Shown in pieces: positions 9,572 through 17,182 of a DNA stretch of 64,000 nt. Position numbers and translations under genes: made by a program. Origin of the DNA: an uncultured Gemmiger sp. (lineage in GTDB: Bacteria > Bacillota > Clostridia > Oscillospirales > Ruminococcaceae). Under the pieces are notes generated by a model that was not told the origin of the DNA, searched no databases, and saw nothing but the letters and a program-made list of their open reading frames with translations. Location of the stretch: assembly GCA_949295035.1 (NCBI GenBank), contig CASFJO010000059.1, positions 30,968 to 94,967 of the forward strand, read 5' to 3'. Numbering within the stretch: position 1 is the stretch's first letter; each line of letters begins with the position of its first letter.

Positions 9572-9760
9572 CTACGCCTGGCCCGCGCGCTGTACCGCCC
9601 GGATGTTCTTTTCGATACGGGCCCGGGGCAGCATGATCTCCCGGCCGCAGCCGGTGCAGCGGATACGGAAATCCATGCCCACCCGCAGCACCGCGAAGGT
9701 GTTGGCCCCGCAGGGATGGGGCTTTTTGGTCTGGATGGTATCGCCAACCTGAATGTCCAT
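9572..9760 (-). CDS. DUF951 family small protein
   Basis: The 62-residue product fits the DUF951 family: a basic beta-rich chain starting MDIQVGDTIQTKKPHPCG, with a Cys pair in RCTGCGREIMLPR. The family has no agreed function; members often sit next to ychF, mechanosensitive channel or housekeeping genes. The two Cys positions and basic charge would fit a small nucleic-acid-associated protein, but that is inference. The ATG at 9760 has a strong GGGAGGG site nine bases upstream. It is the first gene of the operon leading to prfA. A much longer in-frame upstream extension antisense to the S1 gene lacks any support. Confidence 0.88.
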   Translation of the reverse strand: MDIQVGDTIQTKKPHPCGANTFAVLRVGMDFRIRCTGCGREIMLPRARIEKNIRAVQRAGQA

Positions 9761-9796
9761 GTATTTCCCTCCCGGTGATTTGCTGCGATCCATTCT

Positions 9797-9824
9797 ATTA
9801 TACCCTATACGAGAAAAAAAGCAA
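9797..9824 (-). promoter_or_regulatory. Sigma-A-type promoter of the DUF951-prfA operon
   Basis: On the minus strand TTGCTT (9824-9819), a 16-base spacer and a perfect TATAAT (9802-9797) lie about 37 bases upstream of the DUF951 start. Confidence 0.65.
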
Positions 9825-9937
9825 AGATAGACCGGTGAAATATCCCGGTATCCCGGCGCATACAGTGTACCAGCGCCCAGCGGCGCACAACAGCGGCGGG
9901 CCCGGGACGGGACCCGAAAAAAGGAGGAACAGAATTG

Positions 9938-10867
9938 ATGACGGAATTTCCGGCCGAAGGGCTTTGCCGCCCTGCCGACGAGATGAGCCTGTATGCACTG
10001 GAAGCGGCTGCGGCCACCGGCCAGCTGCTGCAGAGCACGGCGCTGGCCTTTGACAACGAGCGGAGGCTTCGGTTCACACTGGCGGGGCTGCCGGGGCTGA
10101 TGCCCTTTGACGAATGCGCCGACGGTGCGGCCGAGGGCCTGGTACGGGATGTAGCGGTGCTTACCCGGGTGGGAAAGCCCACCTGCTTTGTGGTGCTGGG
10201 CCTGCGCCGGGACGAGCAGGGCCGGCCCTACCTGGCTCTGAGCCGGGCAAAAGCCCAGCGGCGCTGCCGGCAGGAGTATCTGGACCGGTTGAGACCCGGC
10301 CAGGTGATCTCCTGCACCGTGACCCATCTGGAGCCGTTTGGCGCCTTTTGCGATGTGGGATGCGGCATCAGCGCGCTGCTGCCCATTGATTGCTTGTCTG
10401 TGTCCCGGATCGGCAGCCCGGCCGATCGGGTGCGGGTGGGCCAGCAGCTTCTGTGCGCGGTGAAAAACCGGGACGAGCAGGGGCGGCTGGTGCTGACGCT
10501 GCGGGAACTTATGGGCACCTGGCAGGAGAACGCGGATTGCTTCCACCCCGGGGAGACGGTGGTGGGCATCGTGCGCAGTGTGGAGGAGTACGGGGTGTTC
10601 ATTGAGATCGCTCCCAATCTGGCCGGGCTGGCCGAGCATTGCGACGGCCTGGAGCCGGGCCAGGGGGTGAGCGTGTACATCAAGAGCATTCTGCCGGAAA
10701 AAATGAAGATCAAGCTGGTGGTGGTCAACCGCAACCTGCACAGTGTGATCCGGTTTGAGCCCCGGTACTTTGTGCGGGAGGGGATCATCCGGCACTGGGT
10801 ATACTCCACGCCCGGCAGCCGCAAGCAGGTGGAGACGGTGTTTGGAGAACCGGCGGCGGCCTTGTAA
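9938..10867 (+). CDS. S1 RNA-binding domain protein (ribosomal protein S1-like)
   Basis: The roughly 309-residue product carries S1-type OB folds. The clearest one spans about residues 118-175 (PGQVISCTVTHLEPFGAFCDV, then ISALLPI). A second, weaker one is at about 205-260 (PGETVVGIVRSVEEYGVFIEI). The N-terminal part (LAFDNERRLRFTLAGLPGLMPFDE) looks like a degenerate first copy. Short clostridial S1-like proteins of this kind bind RNA, but the specific target is unknown. AAGGAGG at 9921-9927 serves either the TTG at 9935 or the ATG at 9938; I chose ATG at normal spacing. The C-terminal tail after 270 shows no further S1 fold. It is transcribed divergently from the DUF951 operon. Confidence 0.85.
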   Translation: MTEFPAEGLCRPADEMSLYALEAAAATGQLLQSTALAFDNERRLRFTLAGLPGLMPFDECADGAAEGLVRDVAVLTRVGKPTCFVVLGLRRDEQGRPYLALSRAKAQRRCRQEYLDRLRPGQVISCTVTHLEPFGAFCDVGCGISALLPIDCLSVSRIGSPADRVRVGQQLLCAVKNRDEQGRLVLTLRELMGTWQENADCFHPGETVVGIVRSVEEYGVFIEIAPNLAGLAEHCDGLEPGQGVSVYIKSILPEKMKIKLVVVNRNLHSVIRFEPRYFVREGIIRHWVYSTPGSRKQVETVFGEPAAAL

Positions 10868-10889
10868 GTTGCATAAATTTTGTTATAAT
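10863..10889 (+). promoter_or_regulatory. Promoter of the DUF4364 gene
   Basis: TTGTAA (10863-10868), a 15-base spacer and an extended -10 TGTTATAAT (TATAAT at 10884-10889) lie about 60 bases before the DUF4364 start. The -10 is perfect; the short spacer fits an extended -10 promoter. Confidence 0.6.
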
Positions 10890-10947
10890 GAACTGGAGGC
10901 GGTCGTGCGCTGTGTGCGGCCGCCGCCGGAGAAAGGACGTGAACAGG

Positions 10948-11511
10948 ATGAGCCATAACGACGCATTTACCGGCGGGGTCAAACCCGGCGGTCTGACCAG
11001 CACGGTGGAGGTGCGCATTCTTTTGTGCTACCTGATCAAGACCGCGGCCAAGACCGCCGCGCCCCTCACCCGGCAGGAGTTGGAAAATGCCCTTCTTGGC
11101 GAGCAGCTGGTGAACTATTTTGAACTGGCCGGAAGCCTGGGGGATCTGGAACAGCAGGGGATGATCCGGCTGGAGGACGGGCGCTACCGCGTTACCGACA
11201 AGGGCTCCACCGTGGCGGATACTCTGGCCTACGATCTGCCCCGCAGCGTGCGGGAGAGCGCGGCCCGTGCGGTGATCCGGGCGCAGACCTGGCTGCGGAA
11301 AGCGGCCCAGCACAAGGCCACGGTAACGGCGGAAAACGGCCGGTATCTGGTGGATTGCCGCATTGAGGATCTGGGCAGCGAGGTGTTCCGGCTGCAGCTG
11401 GAGATGCCCGATCCGCTCACCGCGGAGGAGGTAAAACACCGGTTTATCGAGCAGGGCAGTGAGATCTTTGCCCTTTTGATGGACGCGCTTACCCGGGAAA
11501 ACAGGGAATGA
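10948..11511 (+). CDS. DUF4364 family protein (winged-helix-like)
   Basis: The 187-residue product matches the clostridial DUF4364 family. The N-terminal part (about 17-85) reads like a winged helix: an ILLCYLI helix, a TRQELENALLG turn, and a wing around GMIRLEDGRYRVTDKG. The remainder is a beta-alpha domain, so a small regulator-like protein is plausible, but no ligand or DNA target is known. The ATG at 10948 is favoured because GAAAGGA lies about ten bases upstream and the conserved sequence begins there. An in-frame upstream ATG at 10888 overlaps the promoter -10 and is rejected. Confidence 0.82.
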   Translation: MSHNDAFTGGVKPGGLTSTVEVRILLCYLIKTAAKTAAPLTRQELENALLGEQLVNYFELAGSLGDLEQQGMIRLEDGRYRVTDKGSTVADTLAYDLPRSVRESAARAVIRAQTWLRKAAQHKATVTAENGRYLVDCRIEDLGSEVFRLQLEMPDPLTAEEVKHRFIEQGSEIFALLMDALTRENRE

Positions 11512-11532
11512 GCGCGATCCGCAACAAACGCA

Positions 11533-11573
11533 ACAGCCGCCCGCCTTTCCGGCAAGGAAAGGCGGGCGGCTGT
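11533..11573. terminator. Hairpin between convergent DUF4364 and cupin genes
   Basis: A perfect 18-bp stem (11533-11550 with 11556-11573) with a five-base loop sits between the convergent gene ends. No long T tract follows on either strand, so termination efficiency is uncertain despite the very stable stem. Confidence 0.65.
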
Positions 11574-11615
11574 GTGTATGCGTGCGGCCGGTCTGCCCGG
11601 CGGGGCAGGGGGCGT

Positions 11616-11948
11616 TCAGAATACCACTACCAGCAGCATCTTGAATGCTTCCTCTCCGTATACCGCATGGGGATGGCCGGCGGGCATAACGATGGATTCG
11701 CCTTCCCGCAGCCGATACTCCACCCCGTCGATGGTGATCCGGCCCACCCCGTCCAGACAGGTGACAAAAGCGTCGCCGCCGGATTTGTGGGTGCTGATCT
11801 CCTCGCCCTTCGCAAAGGCAAAGAGGGTGATGCTCAGCGCGTCGTTCTGGGCGAGCGTTTTGCTGACCACCTGCCCTTCCTGACAGGCGATCTGCTCTTT
11901 CAGGACCAGAACTTCAGCCTGACGGATATTCTTCATTTTGGCTTCCAT
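11616..11948 (-). CDS. Single-domain cupin protein
   Basis: The 110-residue product is one conserved cupin barrel. Motif 1 is partly degenerate: the region STHKSGGDAFVTCLDG keeps one His and replaces the usual second His and Glu. Motif 2, GESIVMPAGHPHAV, is well kept. Such small cupins bind a metal or sugar-like ligand; some act as ligand-sensing proteins and others as isomerases, so no reaction can be named. The ATG at 11948 has GGGAGGT seven bases upstream; a second ATG four codons later lacks spacing. It appears to be monocistronic, with its own -10-like TATACT (12027-12022) and hairpins at both ends. Confidence 0.85.
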   Translation of the reverse strand: MEAKMKNIRQAEVLVLKEQIACQEGQVVSKTLAQNDALSITLFAFAKGEEISTHKSGGDAFVTCLDGVGRITIDGVEYRLREGESIVMPAGHPHAVYGEEAFKMLLVVVF

Positions 11949-12040
11949 GAATGTGACCTCCCGATCGTAGCAATCGGCGGATCGAAAGACCCGCGCACAG
12001 GGAAAAACTACCCATGAAACCAGTATAGGACAAAATCAGT

Positions 12041-12064
12041 AAAAAATATGTGGTTTGGACCACA
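12041..12064 (-). terminator. Probable terminator of the sulfatase operon
   Basis: On the minus strand a six-bp stem (12064-12059 with 12054-12049) with loop CCAA is followed by TATTTTTT. It lies about 90 bases after the sulfatase stop and also just upstream of the cupin promoter. Confidence 0.55.
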
Positions 12065-12155
12065 AACGGACGGAGACGCAGAAAAACGCGGGTGGAACGC
12101 TGGCCCCGGGCAAAGAAACGGGAAAACGTCCAACGCGCGGGCCTGTCAGGAAAGT

Positions 12156-13790
12156 TCAGGGGTCGCTGGCGGGGTCGCCGCCGGCGGCAAGGGCCTCAGC
12201 CCAGGCCAGCACCCGGGCCATTGTGATGTTTTGCTGCGCCATGGCCATTACCCGATCCTTCTGCTCCGGCGGGCAGAATCGCTTGACCCTGGCCCAGAGC
12301 ATCTCACCGGTAAAACGTCCGTCGTAGGCGAAAGGCACCGCGTCGCAGGTGGCCTGGTACCAGTCCAGCATGGCCAGCCGCAGTTCAGCCAGTGTTTGCG
12401 CCAGCGTCGGGTCCGCGATGCGATTGACCGTCTCGTGAGGATCGGCGCGGAGATCGAAAAGCTGATCCTCCTCATACAGCCGCCGCACATACTTGTATCG
12501 CCCGGTGCGCAGCATGGTGGCCTTGCCATGGGCAACGTCGTCCTCCTGGGCTTTGAGGCGGGGATAGTATTCGTTGGAGGGCTGCGCGCCGTTCGGCCCG
12601 CCCGCGTGGCTCTCGTCGCAGTGTACTTCGCCGGCCAGGCGCCCGCCTTCGCAGCAGACATAGGGACGCAGCGGCGCCGCCGGGTCGGCCAGGCTGGCGC
12701 GCAGGCTGCGGCCAAACTGGGTGTGGTCCGGCGTGACGCCGGCCAGATCCATCACGGTGGCGTACAGATCCACCAGTTCGGCAAGACCATCCCGCACGCC
12801 GGGCGTCAGCGGGATATCTTTGGGCGGCTTTATCAGAAGCGGCACCCGCACCAGATCTTCCGGGAAGGTGTTCTGGCACTTTTCCGAAAGCCCTGCCCGG
12901 CCCTGATAATCTCCGTGATCGCTGAAAAAGAAGATGGCGCAGTCATCGTAGATGCCGGCCTGTTTCAGCCCGTCGCACAGCCGGCGGAACTGATCGTCCA
13001 CCTTCTTGCACATGGCGGCATAGCAGGCCCGCAGTTCGTTCCAATCGGCCTCGGTGTAGGCCTGCATCCCCTGGCCACGGCGGATCAGCGTCTCGATCCG
13101 GGGCTCGCCATCGACCGGCCCGGCTGGCAGGCGGGGCGGCAGCGCGGCCCGGTCGATGGCGGAAAAATACGGCTCCTCGGCCTCATAGGGCGGGTGGGGC
13201 CACATCAGCCCCAGAAACAGGCACAACGGCTTGTTTCCGGGCACCGGCGTGCGGATGCGCCGCAAAGCCGCGTCTACGATCTGGTCGTCCTCGCTGTAGT
13301 TGCGGCCCTGCCCGTCGGTCTCCAGGCGGCCCTTGTAATGGCTGAAGTAGTCCTTTCCGCCCGGCTCGCCCCGGGGATGCTGCCGTTCCGGGCCGGGGGC
13401 GGGCGGTTCGTCGCCGCCATAAAACACCTCGTCCGCGTGAGGGGCAAAAACGTCCGGCACCTGCCCGGGCAGAAAGTCGTTCCGGGCGTTCATCCATACA
13501 TGGTACCCCGCGGCTTTCAGTTCGCTGAACAGGCTGCTCTCCTCACTGTGAAGCATATACCGCATGGTGCGGTGCCCGTGTACATGGGGATATTGCCCGG
13601 TGAGAAAGCTGCACCGGCTGGGTACACAGACCGGATTCTGGCAGTAGGCGTGCCGGTAGCTGGCGGCTTCCCCGGCGGCCAGCTCGTCCAGGAAAGGGGT
13701 CTGTGCCGCCCGGTTCTCGCCCAGATGCGCCAGCGCGTCCGCCCGCATCTGATCCGGATTGAAGAGAATGATATGCGGCCGTTTTGCCAT
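12156..13790 (-). CDS. Sulfatase family protein (alkaline-phosphatase superfamily)
   Basis: The 544-residue product would hydrolyse sulfate esters. Metal-binding Asp residues are in NPDQMRAD near the N-terminus, and CVPSR (about residue 55) is the C-x-P-S-R motif whose Cys is oxidised to formylglycine by an anaerobic sulfatase-maturing radical-SAM enzyme, not found in this window. Further support comes from the Asp-His pair in FFSDHGDYQG (about 285). There is no signal peptide, so it would act on a substrate in the cytosol. The ATG at 13790 has GAGAAAGGAG upstream; the longer frame starting inside the pgi-like gene is less likely. It is downstream of the isomerase in one operon, suggesting use of a sulfated sugar, though the family also holds phosphonate hydrolases. 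Confidence 0.88.
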   Translation of the reverse strand: MAKRPHIILFNPDQMRADALAHLGENRAAQTPFLDELAAGEAASYRHAYCQNPVCVPSRCSFLTGQYPHVHGHRTMRYMLHSEESSLFSELKAAGYHVWMNARNDFLPGQVPDVFAPHADEVFYGGDEPPAPGPERQHPRGEPGGKDYFSHYKGRLETDGQGRNYSEDDQIVDAALRRIRTPVPGNKPLCLFLGLMWPHPPYEAEEPYFSAIDRAALPPRLPAGPVDGEPRIETLIRRGQGMQAYTEADWNELRACYAAMCKKVDDQFRRLCDGLKQAGIYDDCAIFFFSDHGDYQGRAGLSEKCQNTFPEDLVRVPLLIKPPKDIPLTPGVRDGLAELVDLYATVMDLAGVTPDHTQFGRSLRASLADPAAPLRPYVCCEGGRLAGEVHCDESHAGGPNGAQPSNEYYPRLKAQEDDVAHGKATMLRTGRYKYVRRLYEEDQLFDLRADPHETVNRIADPTLAQTLAELRLAMLDWYQATCDAVPFAYDGRFTGEMLWARVKRFCPPEQKDRVMAMAQQNITMARVLAWAEALAAGGDPASDP

Positions 13791-13804
13791 GTTTGGCTCC
13801 TTTC

Positions 13805-15073
13805 TCACGCGCCGGGTTTGCCCAGAGCGCGGAACATCCATCCTTTATAGGCCTCCACCCCCGACTGGTCAAAGGGGTTCACACCGAGCAGACTGGCGGA
13901 CAGGTAGCAGGCGAACTGGAAGAAGTAGAACAGCCCGCCCAGGTTTTTCTCATCCACCCGGTCGATGGTCAGGGTCAGGCAGGGCAGGGTAGCGCTGTGC
14001 GCGGTGCGGGTGGCGCTGAACGCCGCCCGATTCAAATCCTCAAAGTCTTTGTCGTCCAGATATCCAAAACCGTCTTGCACACCGTCGGGATGCAAAGACA
14101 GGCTGGCCTGCTGTTCTTTTATCTGCAGGAAGGTCTCAAACAGAAAATGGGAGCCATCCTGGATAAACTGGCCCAGGCTGTGCAGCTGTTCGCTGAACTC
14201 GCCGGTCACCGGCAGAAGGCCCACGCCGTCTTTGCCTTCGCTCTCGGCAAAAAGCTGTTCCCACCAGGAAAACAGACCCTTCATCCGGGGCTCAAAACAA
14301 CTCAGCAGTTCCGCCCGATAGCCCTTCTGCCACAGCAGATGGCGCAGCACCGCGTATCGCAGCGCGGGGTTTTGGGCGGCGGGCAGGCTGCGCAGGGCCG
14401 CGGCCATCTCCTCCGCGCCGCGGCACAAAGCGGCAACATCCGCGCCGGCGGCGGCCATGGGGACCAGATGCACCGGGCTCAGGGCGGTGAACCGGCCGCC
14501 GATCGGCTCGGGAAAGGGCAGAAAGGTATATCCCTGTTCGGCGCAGAGCTTTTCCAGCGGGCTGCCGGGCGTGCCGGTGCAGAGAATGCGGCGGGCAGCC
14601 TCTTCCCGGCCGTACCGGTCGCACAGATACCGGCGCAACACCCGAAAGGAAGCGCCCGGCTCCAGCGTCTCGAAGTTTTTGGCGATGCAGTCGATCACAA
14701 CGCTGCGCCCCTCCAGCCGGGCCAGCATCCGGTTCATGGCATGGGGGCTGAGGGTGTTGCCCGCCCAGACGATCTTCATGCCGCCCGGCAGATCCAAAGC
14801 CTCCGCCACCGTACGCGCGGCGTTGTTGCTGCCGCCCACCCCGATCACCACAAAGGTGTCGGCAAAACTGTGCAGTTTCTGCGCCAGGGCGGCGGCACGT
14901 TCCGCCCAATCTTGTCCGCCCCAGACCGTCGGGTCCAGCCAGCCCAGGCTGTCGGCATAGCGGGCTTCGCCGGCTTGCGCGCGGGCCAGCACCGGCCCGG
15001 CGGCCGCCACTGCGGCGGCCCATTCCATATCGGTCAGGATTCCGGTTTGATCGGTCAGTTCCAGTTGCAGCAT
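13805..15073 (-). CDS. pgi: Glucose-6-phosphate isomerase (Gram-positive type)
   Basis: The 422-residue product resembles the shorter Gram-positive phosphoglucose isomerases that interconvert glucose 6-phosphate and fructose 6-phosphate. Sugar-phosphate-isomerase (SIS) features include VVIGVGGSN near 78-86, ILCTGTPGSPLEK, FAESEGK near 285 (catalytic Glu region), QLHSLGQFIQDG (His region) and GVEAYK with the C-terminal Lys. It is odd that the first glycine loop reads GGSNNAAR where most members have GGSYLGAR, so substrate preference may be shifted. ATG 15073 has GAGAAAGGA upstream. It leads a two-gene operon with the sulfatase 14 bases downstream. Confidence 0.88.
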   Translation of the reverse strand: MLQLELTDQTGILTDMEWAAAVAAAGPVLARAQAGEARYADSLGWLDPTVWGGQDWAERAAALAQKLHSFADTFVVIGVGGSNNAARTVAEALDLPGGMKIVWAGNTLSPHAMNRMLARLEGRSVVIDCIAKNFETLEPGASFRVLRRYLCDRYGREEAARRILCTGTPGSPLEKLCAEQGYTFLPFPEPIGGRFTALSPVHLVPMAAAGADVAALCRGAEEMAAALRSLPAAQNPALRYAVLRHLLWQKGYRAELLSCFEPRMKGLFSWWEQLFAESEGKDGVGLLPVTGEFSEQLHSLGQFIQDGSHFLFETFLQIKEQQASLSLHPDGVQDGFGYLDDKDFEDLNRAAFSATRTAHSATLPCLTLTIDRVDEKNLGGLFYFFQFACYLSASLLGVNPFDQSGVEAYKGWMFRALGKPGA

Positions 15074-15142
15074 ACAAAATCATCCTTTCTCTTGAAAAGA
15101 TCGCCGGGAACCGGGATCGGAAGTTCTGGTTTTGCTGCTGTC

Positions 15143-15171
15143 AGTGTACTCCTTTTGAGGGCCGATTACAA
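15143..15171 (-). promoter_or_regulatory. Promoter of the pgi-sulfatase operon
   Basis: TTGTAA (15171-15166), a 17-base spacer and TACACT (15148-15143) on the minus strand lie 70 bases upstream of the pgi start. Each hexamer matches consensus at four of six positions. Confidence 0.5.
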
Positions 15172-15219
15172 GAACGTCTGTATGAAAACGGCACGTATAA
15201 CGGGATTTGCCCGGTCCGG

Positions 15220-16557
15220 TCAATACTGGTAGACGCGCTGCTTTGCGGCGATGAGCAGCAGGGTCAGGGTCGCCGCCGCGATTTCCGCCATCGCTACCGA
15301 GCCCCAGATCCCGTCCAGGCCCCAGAGCTGGGGCAGCAGAAGGACAGCCAGGCTCTGGAATGCCAGGGTACGCAGAAAGGAGATCAGCGCGGAGGTGACG
15401 CCGTCGTTCAGCGCGGTGAAAAAGGCGGAGCCAAAGATCCCGACGCCGCACAGCAGAAACGAGAATGCAAACAACCGAAGGGCGTGTACTGTCAAAAGCA
15501 GCAGTTCCGGATCATACCCCACAAAGAAACGGGAGAGCGGCCCGGCCAACAGCTGGCTGGAGGCGAACATTCCGGCGGAAAACGCCGCGATCAGCCGCAG
15601 GCTTTTGCGCCGCAGACTTTGCAGTTCCCGGTCGTTCCTCGCGCCGTACTGGTAGCTGATCACAGGAGCGGCGCCCACCGAGTAGCCCAGAAAAGCAGAT
15701 TGAAAGATCATGCTCACATACATCAGCACGCCGTATGCCGCGATGCCGTTTTCCCCGGCGTAGCGCATGAGCTGCAGGTTGAACAGCAGGCTTACCAGCG
15801 AGGACGAGATATTGCTCATCAGTTCCGAGGCTCCGTTTGCGCAGGTAATGGCCAGCACGTTCCGGCTGAACTCGGCCCGTCCCAGGCGCAGCCAGCTGCG
15901 GTTGGGGCGGGCAAAATACCACAGGGGCGCCGCGCCGCCCACGATCTGGCTTACGGCGGTGGCCAGCGCCGCCCCTTCCAGCCCCCAGCGAAAAACCACA
16001 ACGAACAAAGCGTCCAGCGCCATATTGGCCAAGCCGGCCGCGGCCGTGATCCCCAGACCAAGTTTCGGTTTGCCGGCGGTGGCAAACAGGCATTGAAACT
16101 CAAATTGCAGGATAAAAAAGGGCAGGGAAAACAGCAAAATTCTCCCATACGCGGCGCTGTCCTCCAGAAGCTGGCCCTCCGCGCCCAGGCAGGCAAGCAA
16201 AGGCCGCATCGCGACCAGCGCGGCCGCCTCCAGCAGAATGCCGCACAACAGTGCCGCGTACACCACCAGAGAAAACAGCCGGTTTGCCCGGGCATGGTCG
16301 CCCTCGCCCAGTGTTTTGGCGATCAAGGCTCCGCCGCCGGTGCCGAACATAAACCCCGCCGCGCCCAGGATCATCAGCACCGGCATGACAAAATTCACCG
16401 CGGCAAAGGCAGTCTTGCCCACGAAGTTGGAGACGAAAAAGCCGTCCACCACGCTGTAAAGGGAAGTGAACACGATCATTACAATGGCGGGAAAGGTAAA
16501 ACGCAGCAGGTCGCCATAGCCCCAATGGCGGGACAGCGGTAACGTATGTTGAGTCAT
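15220..16557 (-). CDS. MATE family multidrug efflux transporter
   Basis: The 445-residue membrane protein has about twelve hydrophobic helices in two related halves, with the MATE hallmarks of a helix 1 region VDGFFVSNFVG, a glycine-rich stretch FGTGGGALIAKTLGEGD (helix 2-3 loop) and a matching second-half loop near VISYQYGARND. MATE pumps export cationic drugs or metabolites in exchange for Na+ or H+. The ATG at 16557 has GCGAGGA upstream. It starts 16 bases after the MarR gene stop, so the pair is one operon controlled by the operator at 17054-17093. The transported substrate cannot be read from sequence. Confidence 0.92.
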   Translation of the reverse strand: MTQHTLPLSRHWGYGDLLRFTFPAIVMIVFTSLYSVVDGFFVSNFVGKTAFAAVNFVMPVLMILGAAGFMFGTGGGALIAKTLGEGDHARANRLFSLVVYAALLCGILLEAAALVAMRPLLACLGAEGQLLEDSAAYGRILLFSLPFFILQFEFQCLFATAGKPKLGLGITAAAGLANMALDALFVVVFRWGLEGAALATAVSQIVGGAAPLWYFARPNRSWLRLGRAEFSRNVLAITCANGASELMSNISSSLVSLLFNLQLMRYAGENGIAAYGVLMYVSMIFQSAFLGYSVGAAPVISYQYGARNDRELQSLRRKSLRLIAAFSAGMFASSQLLAGPLSRFFVGYDPELLLLTVHALRLFAFSFLLCGVGIFGSAFFTALNDGVTSALISFLRTLAFQSLAVLLLPQLWGLDGIWGSVAMAEIAAATLTLLLIAAKQRVYQY

Positions 16558-16573
16558 AGTCCTGTCCTCGCTT

Positions 16574-17026
16574 TTATGGATCGAGTGGGGAGAGCTCGGC
16601 CGATTTCTTCTGAAGCGCCTTCAGAAACGCTTCCGAGTAGGCAAAATATTGCCGCACATCTTCCCGGGGCCAGGAGGCAAAGATCTCGTCCTCCGCGGCC
16701 AGGATCCGTCCGGCCGTGCGCTCGGCCAGCGCCTTGCCGGATTCGGTCAGGCAGACCATCTTGTTTTTTCCGTCAGCCTTTTCCAGATAGACCACGCCTT
16801 CCCGCTCCAGTTTGCGGATGGCGGAATTTACCGTCTGCTTGCTCAAACCCGAAAATCGGCAGATCTCCGTCAAAAGCCGCCGGCCGCCATATTCCAGCAC
16901 CGCGTACAGGATCGACGCCGTGCTGTCGCAAAGGCCCAGCTTCCGGTTCAGCTCATGGTATGCCAGGCTGGTTTCACCAAACAGATAGTTGAATCGTTTC
17001 AGTTCGGGAGAAACGGTGTGTTTCAT
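16574..17026 (-). CDS. MarR family transcriptional regulator
   Basis: The 150-residue product is a winged-helix MarR dimer subunit. The recognition region FSGLSKQTVNSAIRKLEREG lies at about 58-77, followed by a basic wing around LEKADGKNKMVCLT. Long terminal helices would form the dimer. The MarR gene is directly upstream of the MATE pump. The promoter contains two copies of a perfect palindrome, one filling the -35/-10 spacer and one just downstream of -10, so autorepression with relief by a pump substrate is the natural reading. The ATG at 17026 has GGAGG about ten bases upstream. Confidence 0.93.
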   Translation of the reverse strand: MKHTVSPELKRFNYLFGETSLAYHELNRKLGLCDSTASILYAVLEYGGRRLLTEICRFSGLSKQTVNSAIRKLEREGVVYLEKADGKNKMVCLTESGKALAERTAGRILAAEDEIFASWPREDVRQYFAYSEAFLKALQKKSAELSPLDP

Positions 17027-17053
17027 GGCATAGCATCCTCCTAAAACAAAATC

Positions 17054-17093
17054 GTACGATATCGTACCGTTATAGAATAGTACGATATCGTAC
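17054..17093. promoter_or_regulatory. Two palindromic MarR operator sites
   Basis: The 14-bp perfect palindrome GTACGATATCGTAC occurs at 17054-17067 and 17080-17093, 26 bp centre to centre, which is about two and a half helical turns. It lies immediately upstream of the marR-MATE operon. Confidence 0.88.
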
Positions 17094-17102
17094 GAAAGTC
17101 AA
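17074..17102 (-). promoter_or_regulatory. Promoter of the marR-MATE operon
   Basis: TTGACT (17102-17097), a 17-base spacer and TATTCT (17079-17074) on the minus strand. The spacer is filled by the distal operator copy, and the proximal copy covers the expected transcription start. Confidence 0.8.
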
Positions 17103-17124
17103 CCCCCTGCCGGCGGCAACGGAC

Positions 17125-17161
17125 AAAAACGCCCCGGTCCGGATATCCGGGCCGGGGCGTT
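17125..17161 (-). terminator. Terminator of the DUF362 gene
   Basis: A long GC-rich stem (17129-17143 with 17146-17160, one G-U pair) is followed on the minus strand by TTTTTG. It separates the DUF362 gene from the marR operon promoter. Confidence 0.8.
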
Positions 17162-17182
17162 CGACAGAGGCGCGGCAGCATT

